The position numbers and the translations under genes are program-made. A stretch of 32,643 nucleotides of DNA from Acholeplasmataceae bacterium (GTDB taxonomy: Bacteria > Bacillota_I > Bacilli_A > Acholeplasmatales > Acholeplasmataceae). Each line of letters opens with the position of its first letter. Positions within the stretch are counted from its first letter, which is position 1. The stretch is taken from assembly GCA_016934175.1 (NCBI GenBank), contig JAFGTI010000026.1, positions 1 through 32,643 on the forward strand. The letters are read 5' to 3'. Of the stretch, positions 10,072-19,555 are shown piece by piece. The notes below the pieces were generated by a model. The model was not told the origin of the DNA, made no database searches, and saw nothing but the letters and a program-made list of their open reading frames with translations.

Positions 10072-13000
10072 TTAAAGTGCAAATAATCCAGACTCAATCA
10101 CATTATTTTCCGATTTTATATCCTTTAATGCTCCATATGTCTCAAGTTTTTCATAAACAGTCTTATTTATCTTTGTTCTATCTTTGACATCATCTCGACT
10201 ATCAAAAGGTCTTTCTGCTCTTTTTTGAATAATATCATAAGCAACTGATTCCCCTAATCCATCAATGGAACTAAAAGGCATTCTTAATCCTTTTTCTTCC
10301 ATTTTAAAGGTAGTTGCTAAAGATTGATTAATATCTACAGGCAAGAAATTAAATCCTCTCTTTGTCATTTCTAGAGCGACACCTAAAGTGACTTGAAGAT
10401 TTTCATCTTTCACTTTTAGATTAAACTGTTCATTGATACTCATTAATTTGTTTCTAATAGCATTTGTTCCTGCAACCATGACTTCATAATCAAATTGAAC
10501 TGCTCGTTTTGAGAAGAAACCTGCATAAAATAATAAAGGCTTGTATACTTTAAACCAAGCAATTCTCATTGCCATAATGACATATGCTGTAGCATGTGCT
10601 TTTGGAAACATATATTTAATTTGACTGCAAGACCAAATATACCATTCAGGCACATCATTTTTACGCATTTCTTGTTCATAATCTAGCCATTTGGCTTTAT
10701 CTTTACTGGGTTTCCCTCTTCTGACAAACTCCATAATTTCAAATGCTTTGAGAGGTTGAAGACCTAATTCAGTAAGTTGCACCATAATATCATCACGACA
10801 AGCAATAATATCGTTAAAAGCAATTCTTCCATGATCAGTCTTACCATTAATTAATGATTGTGCGTTCTTGAGCCAAACATCTGTTCCATGTGAAAGTCCT
10901 GATATTTTTACTAATCCAGCAAAAGTGTTGGGCTTCGTATCGATTAACATTTGACGTGTAAATGAAGTACCAAATTCAGGAATTGCGTATGATGCAACTT
11001 CACTCATGATATCATGAGGCTCAACACCAATAATTTTCGTTCCGGAAAAGAGCTCATAAACTTTAGGATCATCTAGAGGAATATCTTGTGCTCTAGAAAA
11101 TGGAAATTCTGATGGATGAATCTCTACATAATCCATTAAAAACTTAATCATAGTTGGATCATCATGACCCAAGATATCCAATTTTAACAAATTAGCTTCA
11201 AATGAATGGTAATCAAAATGTGTTGTCTTCCACTCTGAATTTACATCATCTGCAGGAAACTGAATGGGGGTAACATCATAGATTGTTTTAGACTTAGGAA
11301 CAACAACAATTCCTCCAGGATGTTGTCCGGTTGATCTTTTAACACCCTCAATTTTTTTAGCTAATCTTTCAATTTGTGCACTGCGTGCTTCTAAATGCTT
11401 ATCTTCTAAGTATCCTTTAACATAACCAAAAGCATTTCGTTCAGCAACTGTTTGAATAGTACCTGCTCTAAATGTATGATCCTCTCCGATAAGCTCTCTC
11501 ACATAAGAATGCGCGATAGCTTGATAATCACCTGAGAAGTTTAAATCAATATCAGGCACTTTATCGCCATCGAATCCTAAAAAGGTTTCGAAAGGAATAT
11601 CATGACCATCTTTTATGAGTCTTTGTCCACAGATAGGGCAATCTTTAGTCGGTAGATCATATCCAGATTGGACACCCTTTAAAAAGGGTTGAAAAGCCTT
11701 TTGTTCAGGAGTTATCCCATATTGGATAATCTCTTCATCCGAAAGATGAAAAGCAGTAAAATCGCCATTAGGGCATCTGTAGTGTGGTCTTAGAGGATTC
11801 ACTTCAGTTATATCGAGTAGAGTTGCTACTAAAGACGAACCAACAGATCCTCTCGATCCCACTAAATATCCTTCATCTAAAGATTTTTTGACTAATAGAT
11901 GTGATATGTAGTAATTGGGAGCAAATTCATTTTCAATAATATTTTTAAGTTCCCTTGTCACTCTATCTCTGACCATAGGATGAGGATCGAGACCATATTC
12001 AGCCTGCATTTTATCATATACTAATCGTCTAACTTCATCGGAAATACTCTCGATACCAAGTTGATCTTTGAATGCATCATTAGGTAATGAATATAGTTGT
12101 TTGGGGAATGCTTGAATTTTCTCAATGGTACTATTTAAATATTGTGTATTTTTAACTACGATTTCATAAGCAAGTTCATCGCCTAAAAATGCCATAGCTT
12201 TTAGCATTTCTTCGGTGGTTAAAAAATATTGTTCTGGCATTTCATCATATTTTGATAACTCGTGAATTCCTCCACCAACTAAAGGAGTTCTAATATATAT
12301 TTCTCTATATAAAACATCCTTTTTTTCAAGATAGTGAACATCACCAGAAGCAATAACAATTTTATTTTGTTCTTTGGCTAGGCGTACTATTTTCGATAAG
12401 ATTGCTTCAATAGTCTCATCAGCAAATGCTCCTAACCCTTGTTTCAAATGTTTATATGCAGCTGGAGGTTGAACTTCTATATAATCATAAAATGAAATTG
12501 CTTGAATTAATGAATCATCACTTTGATTAAGTGCTGCTTCAAAAACATCACCATTGGAACATCCGCTACCAACAAGAATACCTTCTCTATATTTATCGAG
12601 AACCGATTTTAATGCTCTAGGTCCATGATAAAAATGCGTCGTTAAAGCGTCACTTACGATTCTAAATAAGTTTTTATATCCTATTTGGTTTTGTGTCAAG
12701 ATGTTTATATGATAAGGTCTAATATGTTTCCAAGATTCTTTTTCGTCGATTGCTTCGTTGATTTCATGAAATTGTTTGATATTTGATTTTAATAAGTCAT
12801 TCAACATAGAAAGCCATATTTGTGCAGTAACAAAGGCATCATCTTCTGCCCTATGATGTTTTTCTTGTTTCACTTTAAATTGTTTAGCAAGTGCTTTTAA
12901 ATTAAATCTTTTTAATGAATCATTATAAAAATATCTGGCTAGGTTTAATGTATCAATGATGAGTGAATCATCAAAATTCAAAGATAAGGCTTTTGCATTT

Positions 13001-14526
13001 TCTTTAATATGACCAACATCAAATAAAGCATTATGAGCAACCAAAACACCATTTTCGATGAACTTAAGAAACTCAGGTAAAGCTTGTTCAATGGTTGGTG
13101 CATGTTCTAACATTTCATCTGTAATATCTGTAAGTTCTGTTGTAAAGGTTGATAATGGTTCTATTGGATTGATGAATGTCTGGTATCTTTCTGTAATTGA
13201 TCCAGATTCAATTTTTACTGCAGCTATTTCTATAATCTTATCTCTTGTACTTGAAAGACCTGTTGTTTCGATATCAAAAACAATATATTTAGCATCTTTT
13301 AGCAATATTTCTTTCGTAGTTTGAGAAGTTATCTTGAAATTCAATTCATCTACAAAATCTAATTCAACACCATATATTGGTTTAATATCTTTTCCTTTAG
13401 TGGCTTTATAAATATCAGGATATGCATAAAGCCCATTATGATCAGTAAAAGCAATGGCTTCATGCCCCCATTTAATTGCTTGATCAACATATTCAAATGC
13501 ATCATTGACGGCATCCATGTTTGACATTTTAGTATGGACATGAAATTCGATTCTTTTTTCTTTAGCTTTATCTAGGCGTTCTTCTTTTTTATTTTTTTGT
13601 AGTGGTCTCATAGATCTTGCAAAAATGACAACATCTTTTTGGTAAGTATCAAATTGAGCATTTCCTTCAACTTGAACTAAGTCGCCTTCCTTAAATGATT
13701 CTGCAATTTGAAAATCACGATCGGATTTAAGAAATTTTTTGACATAAATTGCATCTGCATCATCGCCTAAAACAAAACTAAGAAGTGATGTGTTCGTTAA
13801 TGTTCGTATCTCTAATTTAGAAATTGTTCCTTCAATGACGAAATTTGTATCACCTTTTTCATTTTTATATTGGTCAAGGCGATATTGATCTAGTGGTATT
13901 TCAGTAATTGAAACAGCCCTTGGACTGCTCTTTGTTGTAAATGTTTTTTTAGATTGCTTGATTGCTTGTTTAGCGTAATCTTGTTTTTGTACCAAAACTT
14001 TTCCTTGTTCTTGAATCGATGATTCAATCATTTGAGAAGTTGGTGTCATCGTATGAATCACTTCTAATTTAATCTTTGCTTCCAAACCGAAACTATTGAA
14101 GATCTGATTTATTTCGGTGAAATATTCCTTGATATACGTACTATCTTGGTCAATTGATAAAATAAACTCATCTTTTTCAAATCTTATTTTAAAATTTTTT
14201 AAAACCATATATCTCGCTTTTTCTTTTGATAACTGAATAATTGCATAATCAAAATAACTCATAGCATGCTTCTGATAATTATCTCGAGAAAGATATGTGA
14301 TTTTTATGTCAACAGCTGTAAGTATTTTAGGGACATAAAAATAGCTTTTTAATGTCTGAACAAATGGGATTAAGAGTTCTGATTCAATGATCTCATCTAA
14401 GACAATATGAAAAATCCATTTTTTATGAACTTGGTCAATCATGATTTCATTTAGTTTGGCTTGATTCAAAACTGGTGAAGAAAACTTAGATTGTTCTAAA
14501 AAAAGTGTGAATTTATCTTTACTCAT
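10072..14526 (-). CDS. polC: DNA polymerase III alpha subunit, Gram-positive PolC type
   Basis: 1484 aa; PHP 'EFHVHTKMSNMDAVNDAFEYVDQAIKWGHEAIAFTDHNG', DEDDh exonuclease 'YIVFDIETTGLSSTRDKIIEIAAVKI', catalytic 'DGDKVPDIDLNFSGDYQ'. Confidence 0.98.
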   Translation of the reverse strand: MSKDKFTLFLEQSKFSSPVLNQAKLNEIMIDQVHKKWIFHIVLDEIIESELLIPFVQTLKSYFYVPKILTAVDIKITYLSRDNYQKHAMSYFDYAIIQLSKEKARYMVLKNFKIRFEKDEFILSIDQDSTYIKEYFTEINQIFNSFGLEAKIKLEVIHTMTPTSQMIESSIQEQGKVLVQKQDYAKQAIKQSKKTFTTKSSPRAVSITEIPLDQYRLDQYKNEKGDTNFVIEGTISKLEIRTLTNTSLLSFVLGDDADAIYVKKFLKSDRDFQIAESFKEGDLVQVEGNAQFDTYQKDVVIFARSMRPLQKNKKEERLDKAKEKRIEFHVHTKMSNMDAVNDAFEYVDQAIKWGHEAIAFTDHNGLYAYPDIYKATKGKDIKPIYGVELDFVDELNFKITSQTTKEILLKDAKYIVFDIETTGLSSTRDKIIEIAAVKIESGSITERYQTFINPIEPLSTFTTELTDITDEMLEHAPTIEQALPEFLKFIENGVLVAHNALFDVGHIKENAKALSLNFDDSLIIDTLNLARYFYNDSLKRFNLKALAKQFKVKQEKHHRAEDDAFVTAQIWLSMLNDLLKSNIKQFHEINEAIDEKESWKHIRPYHINILTQNQIGYKNLFRIVSDALTTHFYHGPRALKSVLDKYREGILVGSGCSNGDVFEAALNQSDDSLIQAISFYDYIEVQPPAAYKHLKQGLGAFADETIEAILSKIVRLAKEQNKIVIASGDVHYLEKKDVLYREIYIRTPLVGGGIHELSKYDEMPEQYFLTTEEMLKAMAFLGDELAYEIVVKNTQYLNSTIEKIQAFPKQLYSLPNDAFKDQLGIESISDEVRRLVYDKMQAEYGLDPHPMVRDRVTRELKNIIENEFAPNYYISHLLVKKSLDEGYLVGSRGSVGSSLVATLLDITEVNPLRPHYRCPNGDFTAFHLSDEEIIQYGITPEQKAFQPFLKGVQSGYDLPTKDCPICGQRLIKDGHDIPFETFLGFDGDKVPDIDLNFSGDYQAIAHSYVRELIGEDHTFRAGTIQTVAERNAFGYVKGYLEDKHLEARSAQIERLAKKIEGVKRSTGQHPGGIVVVPKSKTIYDVTPIQFPADDVNSEWKTTHFDYHSFEANLLKLDILGHDDPTMIKFLMDYVEIHPSEFPFSRAQDIPLDDPKVYELFSGTKIIGVEPHDIMSEVASYAIPEFGTSFTRQMLIDTKPNTFAGLVKISGLSHGTDVWLKNAQSLINGKTDHGRIAFNDIIACRDDIMVQLTELGLQPLKAFEIMEFVRRGKPSKDKAKWLDYEQEMRKNDVPEWYIWSCSQIKYMFPKAHATAYVIMAMRIAWFKVYKPLLFYAGFFSKRAVQFDYEVMVAGTNAIRNKLMSINEQFNLKVKDENLQVTLGVALEMTKRGFNFLPVDINQSLATTFKMEEKGLRMPFSSIDGLGESVAYDIIQKRAERPFDSRDDVKDRTKINKTVYEKLETYGALKDIKSENNVIESGLFAL

Positions 14527-15302
14527 TGAACCACCCCTCTCTTTATGACTTTCATGGAACGATAGACATTAATATGATAAATATAGACAAGTAACAAACT
14601 TATAAATTCAAGTTCTTGGAGATTAAACAGGATTAATACAAATTCCGAAAAAACCCAAATTGTTGAAAGATAAACTGAAAGCTTAAATCGTGGTTTAAAT
14701 GAAAATTGAATACGTGAAATGAATATCAGCATCAGAAAACTCATCATGAGTACGACAAACAAATAATCAATAAAATTAAATAAATACTCTATAATTACAT
14801 CCATGACAGCAATCGATGATTGTTGTTCGAAGAATACTTTTAAAGCAATATTTATTTGTCTTAAATTTTCTGTATCAGATGAACTGAAATCATGATTCAC
14901 TAAATTAAGATCTGTATAACTCATTCTATCAAATTCAACATTCGACATGTAAAAAACTATATCGTTAGTTTCAAAAACAATACTCAATGTTCTGTTATCT
15001 AATACTTGACTACCTACATAAATTGTAAAATAATCAAAAGAAGCACTAACCGTTTCATTATAAGTCAATATGCCATTATTTATTTCTGCTCCGTCTACTC
15101 TTAAATCTTGAGCAATAATCTTGGTCATAGATTCATATCTAGATAGATTCATTGAAGGATCAGTTAACTTTGTGATAACAAGTGGTATAATGAGAAAAAT
15201 AGGCAGTAAAAGAATATATAGAACGACTCTTTTCCATGAGTCCTTCATAAAAAAAACTGTTTGCGAGGGTCTAGATAAACTTGTTGTTATTCTCTTAAAC
15301 AT
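14523..15302 (-). CDS. DUF1189-like integral membrane protein
   Basis: 259 aa; N-terminal 'RITTSLSRPSQTVFFMKDSWKRVVLYILLLPIFLIIPLVI', extracellular region, C-terminal TM segments; overlaps the polC start by 4 nt. Confidence 0.65.
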   Translation of the reverse strand: MFKRITTSLSRPSQTVFFMKDSWKRVVLYILLLPIFLIIPLVITKLTDPSMNLSRYESMTKIIAQDLRVDGAEINNGILTYNETVSASFDYFTIYVGSQVLDNRTLSIVFETNDIVFYMSNVEFDRMSYTDLNLVNHDFSSSDTENLRQINIALKVFFEQQSSIAVMDVIIEYLFNFIDYLFVVLMMSFLMLIFISRIQFSFKPRFKLSVYLSTIWVFSEFVLILFNLQELEFISLLLVYIYHINVYRSMKVIKRGVVQ

Positions 15303-15371
15303 ACCTTCAACTCCTTGTGTCTTATTATATCATAATAACACTTTTATGATAAAATGAATTTGGTGAAAAAT

Positions 15372-16304
15372 ATGAATTTAATGAATCATGAAAAGCATTA
15401 CAATACACTAAATAATTACTATTTGCAAAAATTTAATAAAAAGGTTTTCAAGGTCTCCTTAAATGGAGGCTTTACCTGTCCAAATATCGATGGTACGGTA
15501 GCAACCGGTGGCTGTACTTTTTGTTCTTCTATGGGTTCGGGTGATTTTGCAGGTAATAAATATGAGTCATTACCAATTCAATTCAACAAAATAAAAACTT
15601 TAATGCATCAAAAATGGGCAGATGCTTATTATATTGCATATTTTCAGGCAAATACAAATACTCATGCACCCTTAAAAAAATTAAAACTATTATTTGAAGA
15701 AGCAATCACTTTAGATCCAAATATCGTCATGTTATCGATTGCAACAAGACCTGATGTACTACCTGATGATGTTGTTGCATATTTAAGTGAACTTAACACG
15801 AGGATTCCCGTTCAAATAGAATTAGGACTTCAAACAATTCACCAACAAACATCTGATATAATTAATCGTGCCCATAATCTTAAATGCTTCGATGATGCTG
15901 TTAAAAGACTTAGATCAGAAAACATTGAAGTGGTTGTGCATATCATTAATGGATTACCTTATGAAACAAAAGAAATGATGATTGATACAGTTAAACACAT
16001 CAATACATTGGACATTCAAGGCATAAAAATACATATGCTCCATCTCATGGAAAAAACAAAGATGGGCTATGACTATAAAAAAAATCCTTGGCACATTCTA
16101 TCTTTAAATGAATACGTTGAAATCACTGTAAATCAGATACTCTGGTTAAGAAAAGATATTATTATCCATAGATTAACTGGAGATGCACCTTTTGATATGT
16201 TAATCGCTCCTGAATGGACAAAAAAGAAATTTGTCGTTACGAACGAAATTGATAAGAAGTTAAGAAAACTAAACCTTTATCAAGGTGATTACTATGAAAA
16301 ATAA
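15372..16304 (+). CDS. ytqA: TIGR01212-type radical SAM protein (YtqA family)
   Basis: 'HYNTLNNYYLQKFNKKVFKVSLNGGFTCPNIDGTVATGGCTFCSSMGSGDFAG' with the family Cys motif; start moved from 15354 to 15372 (GGTGAAAAATATG). Confidence 0.88.
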   Translation: MNLMNHEKHYNTLNNYYLQKFNKKVFKVSLNGGFTCPNIDGTVATGGCTFCSSMGSGDFAGNKYESLPIQFNKIKTLMHQKWADAYYIAYFQANTNTHAPLKKLKLLFEEAITLDPNIVMLSIATRPDVLPDDVVAYLSELNTRIPVQIELGLQTIHQQTSDIINRAHNLKCFDDAVKRLRSENIEVVVHIINGLPYETKEMMIDTVKHINTLDIQGIKIHMLHLMEKTKMGYDYKKNPWHILSLNEYVEITVNQILWLRKDIIIHRLTGDAPFDMLIAPEWTKKKFVVTNEIDKKLRKLNLYQGDYYEK

Positions 16305-16854
16305 TTTAATCCTAGAAACATCACATCTTTTATTGGAGAAAATCATTACTCCTAATGATGTGATTATTGATGCTACAATGGGTAATGGTAATGATACCTT
16401 ATTTTTAGCAAAACATTCATGTTTTGTCTATGCATTCGACATTCAACAGCAAGCACTTGATGAAACAAGGAGTAGATTAGAAACTCAACAAATCAAGAAT
16501 GTTAAACTCATTTTAGATAGTCATGAAAACTTCGAAAAATATGTAACTGATTTTAAGGGTGTTATTTTTAATTTAGGCTATTTACCCAAAGGAAATAAAT
16601 CCATAACAACAAAAAAAGAGATTACCCTTCAAACAATTAGTAAAATACTCCCATTATTAAAGAAAAATGGATTTATTCAGCTCGTCATATATTCTGGGCA
16701 CCCTGAAGGTTTAATTGAATCAGAGGCTATACAACTTTATTTAAGCAAACTAAATCTATCACTTTATAAAATTTTAAAAATAGAATTACCTTTTCAAGAT
16801 AACAACCCACCTTATATTATGATGATCTATAAAGTAAAAGACGAAAGCATTTAA
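16294..16854 (+). CDS. mnmM: Class I SAM methyltransferase, MnmM/YtqB family (tRNA wobble-uridine methylation)
   Basis: 'DVIIDATMGNGNDTLFLAK', 'GVIFNLGYLPKGNKSITTK', 'YSGHPEG'; adjacent to ytqA as in Bacillus; RBS AAGGTGATTACTATG gives the start at 16294. Confidence 0.87.
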   Translation: MKNNLILETSHLLLEKIITPNDVIIDATMGNGNDTLFLAKHSCFVYAFDIQQQALDETRSRLETQQIKNVKLILDSHENFEKYVTDFKGVIFNLGYLPKGNKSITTKKEITLQTISKILPLLKKNGFIQLVIYSGHPEGLIESEAIQLYLSKLNLSLYKILKIELPFQDNNPPYIMMIYKVKDESI

Positions 16855-16868
16855 GCTTCCGTCTTTTT
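16838..16868 (+). terminator. Terminator overlapping the mnmM stop codon
   Basis: AAAGACGAAAGC-ATTTAA-GCTTCCGTCTTTTTATT; one internal mismatch; the TAA stop lies in the loop. Confidence 0.65.
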
Positions 16869-16888
16869 ATTATTAACCCATAAGGGGA

Positions 16889-17851
16889 TTATGGGCGTCT
16901 ACCTTGAAATTCTTCAATCGCTTGTTCCATTTGTTCTCTTCTTGTTTGAACTTGTTCCTTGAAAGCTTGAACTTGTTCGTAATGTTCTTGTATACGAAGT
17001 ACATTTTGTGCTTGTATTTGAGAGCGTAATGCTTCAGTTTGTACATGATAATCATCTCTTAAAGCAGTAACAGCACTATGGAATTCTTCTTTTAAAGTGT
17101 CGAGTTGAGTTTGAAGATCAGTTGTATCAACATCTTCAGCTGCTTCTTCGATTTGAGCTTCTAATGCTTGAATTTGTGGTAGATATTCATCAAATAAAAG
17201 TTCTCTTGCTGCCATAAATTCATCTTTAAGTGCTTGTGCAACTTCTCTATTTGCTTGTTTCGCTACTTCTAAAATTGCAATTAGATCTGCTTCTGGTAAT
17301 GCTAGAGCATCTTCTATAGTCATTGTATCATCGACTAAGATTGCTGATTTTGCTAAGAATAAGAAACCTGGGGTCACATCATAACTTGCAGCTTCTGCAA
17401 TAAATTCTTCTGAGAACCCTTTATCTTGTGCTCTACCTAACATTGCACGATTTGCAAATGCTTGATTAATATGTGCCTTAACACGTTCACGTATTAACTC
17501 ACCTGCTTCAGCATTTTCTGAAATCGCTGAAATACTAACCACAGTTTCAATTTCTTCATCTGTGCTAATGAAACCTAAATTAATAGATTCTTCAATGATG
17601 AGATCAGTTGCTGCTTCTAATGTTAATCCAATAAGATCTAGATTTGCAAGAAGCAATTCGCCATCTTCATTTAAAGCGTTAGCGTATAATACGATTTCTT
17701 TCGGTGAAACAATAAGTTCCACACTAGGATTAATATCAATTGTGACATATGTGCTATCAGTTGCTGCTGAAACACCTTCTGTACATCCTACCGCAACTAA
17801 AACTGTTGCTAAAACAAGTATAAAACTGAATACATAAGTTAATTTTTTCAT
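16889..17851 (-). CDS. Putative lipoprotein with an RsgI middle-domain-like N-terminal domain and a long coiled-coil C-terminus
   Basis: After the signal peptide (MKKLTYVFSFILVLATVLVAVGC): 'STYVTIDINPSVELIVSPKEIVLYANALNEDGELLLANLDLIGLTLEAATDLIIEESINLGFI', resembling RsgI extracytoplasmic domains; C-terminal Glu/Gln-rich helix. RBS AAAGGAGGATTTACAATG places the start at 17851, not 17872. Confidence 0.8.
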   Translation of the reverse strand: MKKLTYVFSFILVLATVLVAVGCTEGVSAATDSTYVTIDINPSVELIVSPKEIVLYANALNEDGELLLANLDLIGLTLEAATDLIIEESINLGFISTDEEIETVVSISAISENAEAGELIRERVKAHINQAFANRAMLGRAQDKGFSEEFIAEAASYDVTPGFLFLAKSAILVDDTMTIEDALALPEADLIAILEVAKQANREVAQALKDEFMAARELLFDEYLPQIQALEAQIEEAAEDVDTTDLQTQLDTLKEEFHSAVTALRDDYHVQTEALRSQIQAQNVLRIQEHYEQVQAFKEQVQTRREQMEQAIEEFQGRRP

Positions 17852-17873
17852 TGTAAATCCTCCTTTGTTCATT

Positions 17874-17906
17874 TAATATACAATCTCACCTATAATTTTA
17901 TTGGTG
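17874..17906 (-). promoter_or_regulatory. Copy 2 of the shared 33-bp promoter-like motif (CACCAATAAAA-N13-TGTATATTA) upstream of the lipoprotein gene
   Basis: Plus strand TAATATACA-ATCTCACCTATAA-TTTTATTGGTG; outer 20 nt identical to 19556-19588 with the same 13-nt spacing; motif ends 22 nt before the inferred ATG. Confidence 0.8.
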
Positions 17907-17923
17907 AAATTTAAAATTTTTAT

Positions 17924-19030
17924 TTAAAATCCAAATCCTGTATTATTTCTACCTGGATTTTGATTACTATTTGATGTGCCTCTTCCACGCTCAACTATAT
18001 ATGGTGTTTGACCTTTAGGAGTAACTGTCATTGCGTAGACAGGACCTGATGGAGTTTCATCTATAGTTACATCAATTTGACCTGATTCAGAAGTTGATCC
18101 AGCAATATAATAAGCAATAATCATTCTTCTCATTTGATTTACATTTTCAATTTGAAACGCATAAGACCCAGAGGGTGAAGTATCGCCTATAAAATCTAAG
18201 TATGCAAGTTTTTGACCATTGACTTCTCTTACTGCAAGATTAGCAGTTTGAATCTTGACATTATTTTCTGTAATATTAATTTGATATCTATTGACATCAT
18301 CACCAATTTCATATTTTACAGTTGCATAATTCGCATAATTACTTGCGATTGTTAATTCAATATTTCTTGGTTGATCAAGATCGCCTTGACCGCTCACACT
18401 ATATGATTTTGATTCAATAATAAGTTCGCCATTCAGTGCGTAGGAATTATTGCTCAAATCATCTACTTTATTATAATTAAAAGCATAATTTGTTTCAATA
18501 TCAAGTAAATCGGTCGTTTTAAAACTCAAATGATGGGTAAATCCATTAGGATCTTCTAAAACTATTTGATAATCAAAATTATCACTACTATTTAGTAATC
18601 GTTCCATCATTTGTAAATATCTAGAAACCGCGTCTATTTCTGTATCAATTACTGAATCATCAGTAGGGACATCTAATGTAAAATATCCACTTGATAAACT
18701 AATTTCATCGTTACTAGCAATGATTTCATCACTATAATCAACTAAACTAGCTGCTGAAACTGCGGATAAAGCAATCACTTGATTCACATCTGAAATCGTG
18801 GGTATGATTGGAGATGCTGGAGAATAGAAAATAAAGAACGCAAGCACGACTGTCATCACTGATAGTGAATAAGCAAAAACGGGTTTAAGTGAAAATTTTC
18901 TTTTAGGAACTGTCACAATTTCTTCTTGAGGTAAGAGACGGACTCTATCTAAAATAGACTCTGAAAAATCTTTAACTTCAATCTTTTGTGCCTTAGTTTT
19001 GATTAATTGTAATAATTGTTTTCTTTTCAT
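17924..19030 (-). CDS. Putative membrane anti-sigma factor with uncharacterised extracytoplasmic domain
   Basis: 368 aa; basic N-terminal cytoplasmic region of about 48 aa, one TM (VFAYSLSVMTVVLAFFIFY), about 300 aa predicted outside; start overlaps the end of the ECF sigma gene by 4 nt. Confidence 0.65.
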   Translation of the reverse strand: MKRKQLLQLIKTKAQKIEVKDFSESILDRVRLLPQEEIVTVPKRKFSLKPVFAYSLSVMTVVLAFFIFYSPASPIIPTISDVNQVIALSAVSAASLVDYSDEIIASNDEISLSSGYFTLDVPTDDSVIDTEIDAVSRYLQMMERLLNSSDNFDYQIVLEDPNGFTHHLSFKTTDLLDIETNYAFNYNKVDDLSNNSYALNGELIIESKSYSVSGQGDLDQPRNIELTIASNYANYATVKYEIGDDVNRYQINITENNVKIQTANLAVREVNGQKLAYLDFIGDTSPSGSYAFQIENVNQMRRMIIAYYIAGSTSESGQIDVTIDETPSGPVYAMTVTPKGQTPYIVERGRGTSNSNQNPGRNNTGFGF

Positions 19031-19539
19031 ATGAATTCATCCGCCCTTTCTCTAAGTTTTTTTATTGCTTTATTATATATCCATAACACTGTCCCCAGCT
19101 GTTTATCCACAATTGGGACAATTTCTCTAAATTTTAAATCGTTGATGACGTGTAATGTTACAATTTCTTTTTCAATTGGTTCTAAAAGATCTAACATCTT
19201 AAAGATTTCTTCATTCGGTTCTTCGACCTCAGGAGCTGCAATCGTCTCGAAAATTTCTTCAGAGACAATCTCTCTTTTTCTTTTATTGTAAGTATTAATG
19301 GCTAAATTTCTACCAATAGTCGATAAATAAGCATATGGATTCGAATTTGACTTATAGTCCTCAATCTTTTCTAAAAACTTAACATATGTATCTTGCATTA
19401 AATCTTCTGCAAGAGCCTGATCTTTTACAATATTGATGATTGCATAAAAAACCTGATTTTTTGTCAAGTTGTAGAACGTATCAAAGGAGGTATAATCTCT
19501 TTTCTTTAGTTCTTCAATAATCACATGTATTTTGTCCAT
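19027..19539 (-). CDS. ECF-type RNA polymerase sigma factor
   Basis: 170 aa; region 2 'QALAEDLMQDTYVKFLEKIEDYKSNSNPYAYLSTIGRNLAINTYNKRKRE' and region 4 'LEPIEKEIVTLHVINDLKFREIVPIVDKQLGTVLWIYNKAIKKLRE'. Confidence 0.9.
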   Translation of the reverse strand: MDKIHVIIEELKKRDYTSFDTFYNLTKNQVFYAIINIVKDQALAEDLMQDTYVKFLEKIEDYKSNSNPYAYLSTIGRNLAINTYNKRKREIVSEEIFETIAAPEVEEPNEEIFKMLDLLEPIEKEIVTLHVINDLKFREIVPIVDKQLGTVLWIYNKAIKKLRERADEFI

Positions 19540-19555
19540 AGCTTCCCCTTACGTA

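Noticed and set aside
17887-17906. TCACC-TATAATTTTAT-TGGTGA inverted repeat as a hairpin regulator of the lipoprotein gene
   Set aside because: The inverted repeat is not preserved in copy 1 (which has a direct repeat, ATACACCA, instead); only the bipartite promoter-like boxes are conserved.
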